In this document: in pieces, positions 58,139 to 64,000 of the stretch | How positions within the stretch are numbered: the first letter of the stretch is position 1 | Layout of the letters: each line of letters opens with the position of its first letter | Assembly: GCA_028023455.1 (NCBI GenBank) | Contig: JAQFVV010012422.1 | Span: 9,400,337 to 9,464,336, forward strand | Length of the DNA stretch: 64,000 bases | Reading direction: 5' to 3' | Source: Epiperipatus broadwayi | Lineage: Eukaryota; Onychophora; Udeonychophora; Euonychophora; Peripatidae | Position numbers and translations under genes: made by a program | The notes under the pieces: model-generated | The model's database searches: none | Seen by the model: the letters and a program-made list of their open reading frames with translations, nothing else | Told to the model about the DNA's origin: nothing

Positions 58139-59435
58139 GTAATGTTATATATTTTTAAATTTTTACTATATGCAATTTAAGTAACTTGTTATAATATGTA
58201 TGACTATTTCAGGTGAAAGTAATTTTTTTTTCAAAATCTTTTAGGTAAAAATATGGAATGTATAGTTTATTTAATATTGCATAAAACATAATTCATGAAA
58301 TAAATGAATCATTAATTGTGCTATTTTTATTAAAAAAATTATTGTCTTCCAAAATATTTATCAATCATAAGAACATTTAAACACAATTATTTACTATATT
58401 ATTAAATAATTATTTTCAAAATGTGATTAGAAAATAAATCATAATAAATTTGATCATTTTGGAGTAATATTCACAAGACACATCTAGTTAATGTTTTAAA
58501 TAATGTCAATGAATTTTTCAATTATTAATTTCCTGTGTTATTAAAAAAAAGGTCTAATTTTCTTCATATTTTAAATAATCAGTGTTTCAATATATTTTAG
58601 ATTTTGTCAAAAAAAGTATTTATAAAACATTTGTTGATGTATTATATAAATCTAGTTTATTATTTTTAGATGTTGTTTTGATATCTTTTTCAATAAATAA
58701 ATGTGACATTAAATATCAGTAACAAATTCTTCTGTAATAGTGCACATTTATCAAAAAAAGTAAAATGATCAACAATATGTCTAAAATATATTTTACTAAA
58801 TAAAATAAAATATTTAAAATTTTTATTATATACTTAGTAAATATTGTGGTGTTATGTATTAGAATTTAACATTACATTTAACATCTTCAGTATTACCATT
58901 TTTTTCATTTAAATTTTAATATTTTATAATTTTTAAATAATGTGGAAATATTAATCTTATTCATAATTTGTATTAATCATTCATTAGACTAGAGAAATAT
59001 TATTTCTTAATCTATTTATCTCCAAAACGTCCAATTGAATTTTAATATTCACAAGTTTTATTACCATCTTGGAATGCAAAAAGAAAACAAAAAGTAAATA
59101 AATCAGTACTTGATTAGGTAAAAAGAAACATTCATTCAAAGGCAAAGTGTTAACTTTGTTATATGACAAAGTAAGTGGACTGAATTTTTAAGGGTTAAAG
59201 CATGCATTGCATAGTATGACTTAAGAAATGTAAATGAGAATAAGTGTAGATGATGTTAATGATATCTAAGACAAAATATGATATTTAAAGTGTACATAAA
59301 TTGAGACAATTATTTAATATTAAAGAATAAAAATAAAATAGGAGTATGTGATTAAATAACTTTATATAAATGTTATTTTGATAAGTAATTAAATCATGAT
59401 ATATATTGTTTTCATTAATATTAATACAGTACATG
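58139..59435 (+). other. Intron after the last C exon, unit 3
   Basis: Non-coding, aligned with 35739-37045. No further exon was found to the end of the window. Confidence 0.6.
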
Positions 59436-59439
59436 TGTA

Positions 59440-60191
59440 TCTGCTGCATTCAGATAGCCAAACATGTAGAGTCTTATCTATATGTTTAGTCAATTGGGGA
59501 TAGAATAGCATATTACATATTGAATAACAAGAGATAGATGAGTTAGACTAAATATAGTTTATTAAATTTGTATTTGCATATATCCAATTAGAAGTGTCAT
59601 AAGGATTACCTAATTCTGCTTTCATTTCTTCCAGAGGCAGAAGTCCTGGTTAACTAAGCTCTGGTTTGGGGGACATTATATACTTCTGTATTTTCTATTG
59701 TTTTCTTGGAGTGCCCAGCATTTATACCATATATGGGCTGATTTTAAAGCTATGTTATCATACATGGATTAATTCAAGTGTTCAATATTCATACTGTTGG
59801 AATGACCATATATGATCTGGTTCTACTTTAGCAATTTTAATTATGTAATGATAAAGTTATTTGAGTCTGCCTTTACTTTATGTGCTATATGCTTGAATAC
59901 CAAAATATTAATTTTTATTTTATTAAAAAAATGCATATGTAACTTTATTTATTAATATAAAACATTAATACTATCAATAATATTGTGTAAATTTATTACA
60001 TAAACTTATTAATTATTAATACAAAACAATTAATACTATTAATAATATTATACCAATGCATATGTGATTTTATTGATTATTGAATTCAACATTAACTCCA
60101 TTATAAGAGATATATGCACCCAATAATGGTATGTACTTTACATATATGAATTTATAGACTACACTACCTGTTATTACACCATAATATAACA
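59440..60191 (-). mobile_element. 3' LTR of decayed LTR retrotransposon, unit 4
   Basis: About 750 bp aligned with the other 3' LTRs; minus-strand TG start (TGTTATATTATGG) at 60191. Confidence 0.6.
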
Positions 60192-60202
60192 TGCTTCCCC
60201 TC
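60192..60202 (-). other. Polypurine tract, unit 4
   Basis: GAGGGGAAGCA on the minus strand, abutting the LTR. Confidence 0.55.
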
Positions 60203-62540
60203 ATTCAGAAGAAATGGCATTAACATATATAGTCTTCAATTGAAAAAGTAGTTTTCTGATTCTGCATGGTTTGTGCTTGTTTTTCAGTTCAGCTGGCATC
60301 AGATTGTGGCTTGGTTTGTCCTGTTCAGGTGAGCAGGTATTTTTTGGACAGTTTATTTGTGAATCCTGACTTATCACTCTGTTGATCTGTACCGTGATGG
60401 CCGTATTGATATTCAGTGGCATCTCTCTGCATATTTAGGGCTGTATTGTTGCTCACACTTCTTGATTTAGTTATGTGTTTGCAGGATGGCACATCAGTTT
60501 TCATTTTGATTTTGACAGATTGTGTTACATTGTTAGCAGTGATAGTTGTCTTTTTCTTATTCTCTTAGGGTTGTTTAGCACCAAGAAGCTGTTTCCCACT
60601 TTAATACTATTTTCACATTGTAGACTCAACCAGATTCATTTTTGTACGATAATAATATTGTCATCTTAATTCTAATTATCCTTTCAAAAAACATTTCTTC
60701 TGAAGATTTTCCCATAGTCACTAATAAAGTATTATGCTGGTGAAATTATCTCATGCAGAGCTTTATTTAAATTTCTAGCATTTATTTTCTAGTTAATTTT
60801 TTTATATTTGTCAATGCTTATCAAATTAGCCAATAATCTTTTATTAATAAAGTTTTTTTAAAATTAATTAAATACCCTAAGTTATATATTTACAACAGTT
60901 TTTCCCCTAAAGTCTATATAAACAATAATCAAGATTTTGATGAATTGTTTACACCCTAAGCCTGCAATCAGAGCTCTTGATATTTCTGAATTGAAATTTT
61001 TGTTTAGCCAAGTTCTGTCTTAATCTTTCTTCTATCTTTGAATTTTTTATGGTGGCATTAGTAATTGATACAGGCAATTTCTGAGAAAATTTAAACTTTT
61101 TATCATTGATTTTGTTATTATTTGCTAGTATAATTAATATTTGGAAGTACGCAGCAGGACTAGGATAAATTGTAAAAGTCATTTCAATAGTATTTGATTT
61201 TATTTATGTCATGTAGATTTATTTAATTTGTGCATAAATAATGTATATAATAATTATTAAAAAAACTAATTAAGTAACCCCTGAGTATTTGCTTTTACAT
61301 GCAGCTATAAATCCACTGTTGATGTTTTTAGTTTCCCAAGTCCATTTTTTAAAGTGTCTGGAAAGTTATTTTTTACTTTGTTCCTGACACTGTTTTTTTA
61401 ATGATAGGGTTTAGTTTTTCAGTAACAGTATACATTGTAGAGATCTGTATTATTTTTGTCCATTTTGATGATCATTCAGACCACTCCCAGTAACTTTATT
61501 GGATTGCTATTAGCATCCTAAGCATTAAGATTGGACTTTCTTAGAGATAGTGAAGATTTCCAATACTGTATTAATTTTCTCCAGTTCTGGTATTTCATGA
61601 GTGATACTTCAGCTCTATTATCTATTTCCATGGTCACAGATTTATTAAAAATTCTGACCATTGACATGAATTGATTCTCAATTTCATGGCTGTCTTTTAT
61701 AATGATCCTACATATGCAATTATCTCCATCTTTTGTGAAGCTTTGATCATCTTTCTATTCTATAGAGCAGTGTTCTCTTTTGATTAAAAATGTGTCATAG
61801 TTTTGGCATTTCTAGGTTTTGTGTTTACATTTGCAAGCCATGTCACCTACCATTCTACAGCAGACCCAGATTATTTTCTTCTCTGAGTTGTCTTTCTTAT
61901 TTGAAATTATGGTTTTAAAAATCAAAACTTGGGGGATATCAGATTTGCAAAACCATTAAAATTCCCTTGCTTGTTTCAGTAATAATTCATGAGCAATTCC
62001 TCATCTAATAGTTTTAGTATAAAATAAATTACTGATTGCTAGCAGCTGCTGCCTCAAATGGTTTATCAGTCAATTCACACAATAATTGCTTCAGGAGGGC
62101 TTGTCTGTGAAAACTGCTATAAAAGCATGAGTTAGCCATGTCACTCAATGATATGTCATAGTATCTAATTCTCATTTTTAGATTGTCATCTGCTAAAATT
62201 TAACTGAGCAATCTGTTGGACAGTTTGTCATAACATTCTATATGTCTGGTTTTCAGGCAATTTCTGTTCACACAATCTATTCATTATCTCTATTACAGGC
62301 TGGAAAATCAGAGAAAAGTTGCAATTTTTGCTGTATCATCACTATTGCCATTAATTAAAAATTTTTTTTTAGCCATTGCACATATAAAGACCGATCCATC
62401 AGATTTTTTATGTCAAATCCACCAGCTATGATTTTGAACTAATTGCTGTTAATTCTGATTCAGTTGCCTGGCCCAATCTGCTATGTCCAGGCATAGTCAA
62501 CAGTGTGCAGCCATGTCTATTAGTTTTGCTAGTTGGGAGT
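60203..62540 (-). pseudogene. Internal region of decayed LTR retrotransposon, unit 4
   Basis: Minus frames include KNSKIEERLRQNLAKQKFQF at about 60960-61080 and a knuckle remnant at about 61800-61880, where the metal-binding His is Asp (MVGDMA), the second pair is CQNY and a stop follows. It is the most degraded knuckle of the four. Confidence 0.5.
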
Positions 62541-63320
62541 CATGAACTAGAATAGTATCAATTATATAATGCGTAACAAAGGAGAGAAAGAGTGAGATAA
62601 ACTATATCAATAACATAGTTTATCAATTTTGTATTTACATATGTATACAACTTGAAAGTACCATATACAAGAATAATAAAAGATCAAAGTAACCTATAAT
62701 GACAACCTAGTCATGCTTTTTTTTCCAGTCATGCCTTTAATACTTCCAGAGTCAGGAATATCTGACTAATTAACCCATAGTTTGAGTGGGTGAGGGGCTT
62801 TATATACTCCTTTATTTTGTATTGTTTTTCTGGAGTGTCAAACATTCATATTAAATATGGTTTGATCTTAAATCAATATTAACATTCATTTACAAGATCA
62901 ATATTAACATTCATTTACTAATTCATATGTTCAACATTTATATGTTTGAGATGACCATATGTAATCTGCCACCCTAAAATTAACCATATATGGTCTCATT
63001 CCACTTTAATAATTTTAATTACATAATGATAAATTTATTGTAGCACACCTTTACTTTATTTTCTACACACATGGACCAAAGTAATATCTTTTATTTTATT
63101 ATACAAAATATACATACCTTTATTATTTATTAATACAAAACATTAATATTATCAATAATTGTATACAAATCCATACGTGACTTTATTATTTATTAAATAC
63201 AAAATTAATTCAATTACAATATATATAAAAGTAGGTTTATATATAAGTAATTTTATTTGTGTTTTATTTATGTATTTTTTATATCTGTTTCCTTTAGTTA
63301 GTCTTTATTATTTATTTTAT
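62540..63320 (-). mobile_element. 5' LTR part of the LTR retrotransposon, unit 4
   Basis: Aligns with 22960-23730 and with the inner part of the 3' LTRs. It has a 25-bp tandem duplication near 62883-62930 (GATCAATATTAACATTCATT twice). Confidence 0.55.
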
Positions 63321-63329
63321 CCATATATA

Positions 63330-64000
63330 TGTATACATATTTATAAGGGACTTGAACTCAGATTTTCAAACTTTTCACAGCTAACTCTTATACAATTGAT
63401 ACTCATGACCATATAATGTGAAAAATATAAATGATCTCCAATAAACATTTCTATGCTAAACCAGCACTCATCTGTTGTTCCATTTCTCCATTTCCAACAC
63501 ATATATACAATCACTGCTCACTTTACATTAAGATAGCAAATCTTTATACTTTAATGGCCCAGCTTCCATCTTCTCTACTCTTCAACTATCTATATCATTG
63601 AAACTCCAAGGATGAAATGCTCAAAACCCTTAATGCCAATATTATTGTCATATCCATGTTGACCTTAATTCAGTCGCCTCACACATTGGACCTTAATATG
63701 TCCATTTAATTATGTAGAAGAGGGATAGCCAGAATACAGGCTGAATAACATGTATATTGTTTATACTAAAGTTAATGTAATTATAAGGGACTGGAACTCA
63801 AACTTTCAAATTTCTCACAGCTATCCAATCCATTATATACAACTGATTCACATGTGATATAAATTATTTCCAAGATTCATATTTTCTCCTAATCCCACAC
63901 TCATCAGTTGGTTCACTTTACTATCTCCAACACTTATATACAATCACTGCTCAGTTTATATTAAGATAGTACCTATTCAAACTTTAATGGACAAGATTCA
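63330..64000 (-). repeat. Hammerhead-bearing pseudo-LTR array, unit 4, cut by window edge
   Basis: Two minus monomers are visible, with ribozyme positions about 63457 and 63887 (spacing 430). The 63457 copy keeps GAAA but has CAGATGA. The 63887 copy keeps CTGATGA but has lost helix II pairing. Confidence 0.6.

Larger units (their letters stand above)
37046..59435 (+). repeat. Higher-order tandem unit 3
   Basis: About 22.4 kb, longer than the others because of a 2.7-kb insertion (about 40092-42717), the 2.8-3.1 kb block shared with unit 1 (43320-46440) and the LTR-like element at 48393. Exons: A (51562), B (53145), B (54024), dead D (55519), C (56794), C (58004). Confidence 0.8.
59436..64000 (+). 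repeat. Higher-order tandem unit 4, left part only
   Basis: Collinear with 19626-24380 of unit 2, and like unit 2 lacks the 2.8-kb block of units 1 and 3. The window ends inside the hammerhead array, so exons A onward would be expected about 4 kb or more beyond the edge. Confidence 0.8.

Overview
The window is AT-rich animal (invertebrate) DNA dominated by introns and transposons. No complete gene lies in it. The only host coding sequence is a plus-strand series of 135-bp exons. Each encodes one laminin-type EGF-like (LE) module with eight cysteines spaced C-x-C-x9-C-x5-C-x-C-x8-C-x2-C-x9-C. Every exon starts after a T-rich AG acceptor, ends at a GTAATG-type donor, and is phase 1 on both sides, so any exon joins any other in frame. 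The codon split across the junction restores the usual Cys-Gln-Pro-Cys or Cys-Gln-Arg-Cys linker between modules. I count 11 intact exons, one decayed exon lacking its acceptor, and three plainly dead exons. Both ends of the gene lie outside the window. Lineage cannot be fixed from this sequence. Penelope-like elements (PLEs), hammerhead ribozymes and large introns would suit a mollusc such as a cephalopod, a cnidarian or an arachnid.

Layout. 1-2695: unrecognised. 2696-3088: fragment of a PLE GIY-YIG endonuclease. From about 3490 to the end, the window is a higher-order tandem duplication of a 16-22 kb unit: unit 1 about 3490-19625, unit 2 about 19626-37045, unit 3 about 37046-59435, unit 4 from about 59436. 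Each unit has a left half holding a decayed minus-strand LTR retrotransposon (3' LTR, purine tract, short internal region with a zinc-knuckle remnant, 5' LTR with nested insertions) and a right half holding the exons. Exon orders, with x for dead, are A-xB-xD-C in unit 1, A-B-xD-C-C in unit 2 and A-B-B-xD-C-C in unit 3. Inside the right halves, exon plus intron modules of about 0.9-1.4 kb are themselves tandemly duplicated.

Mobile DNA. The LTR element predates the unit duplication. Its 5' LTR was later invaded by arrays of about 420-bp monomers carrying hammerhead ribozyme motifs. The best ribozyme lies at about 30161-30216 on the minus strand. A second family with a different hammerhead-like core made three distinct insertions of 57-58, 148 and 1253 bp, all with the same two termini in opposite orientation and 10-16 bp target duplications, as in PLE pseudo-LTRs. 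PLE 3' ends inserted at 5885-6685 and 52203-52326 share a possible hairpin and a 14-base motif. Three 1.6-1.8 kb insertions with LTR-like termini sit at 25916, 30638 and 48393. Comparing occupied and empty sites between units gives a relative chronology and shows the units are mosaics: left halves pair 1 with 3 and 2 with 4, while the C-exon blocks pair 2 with 3.
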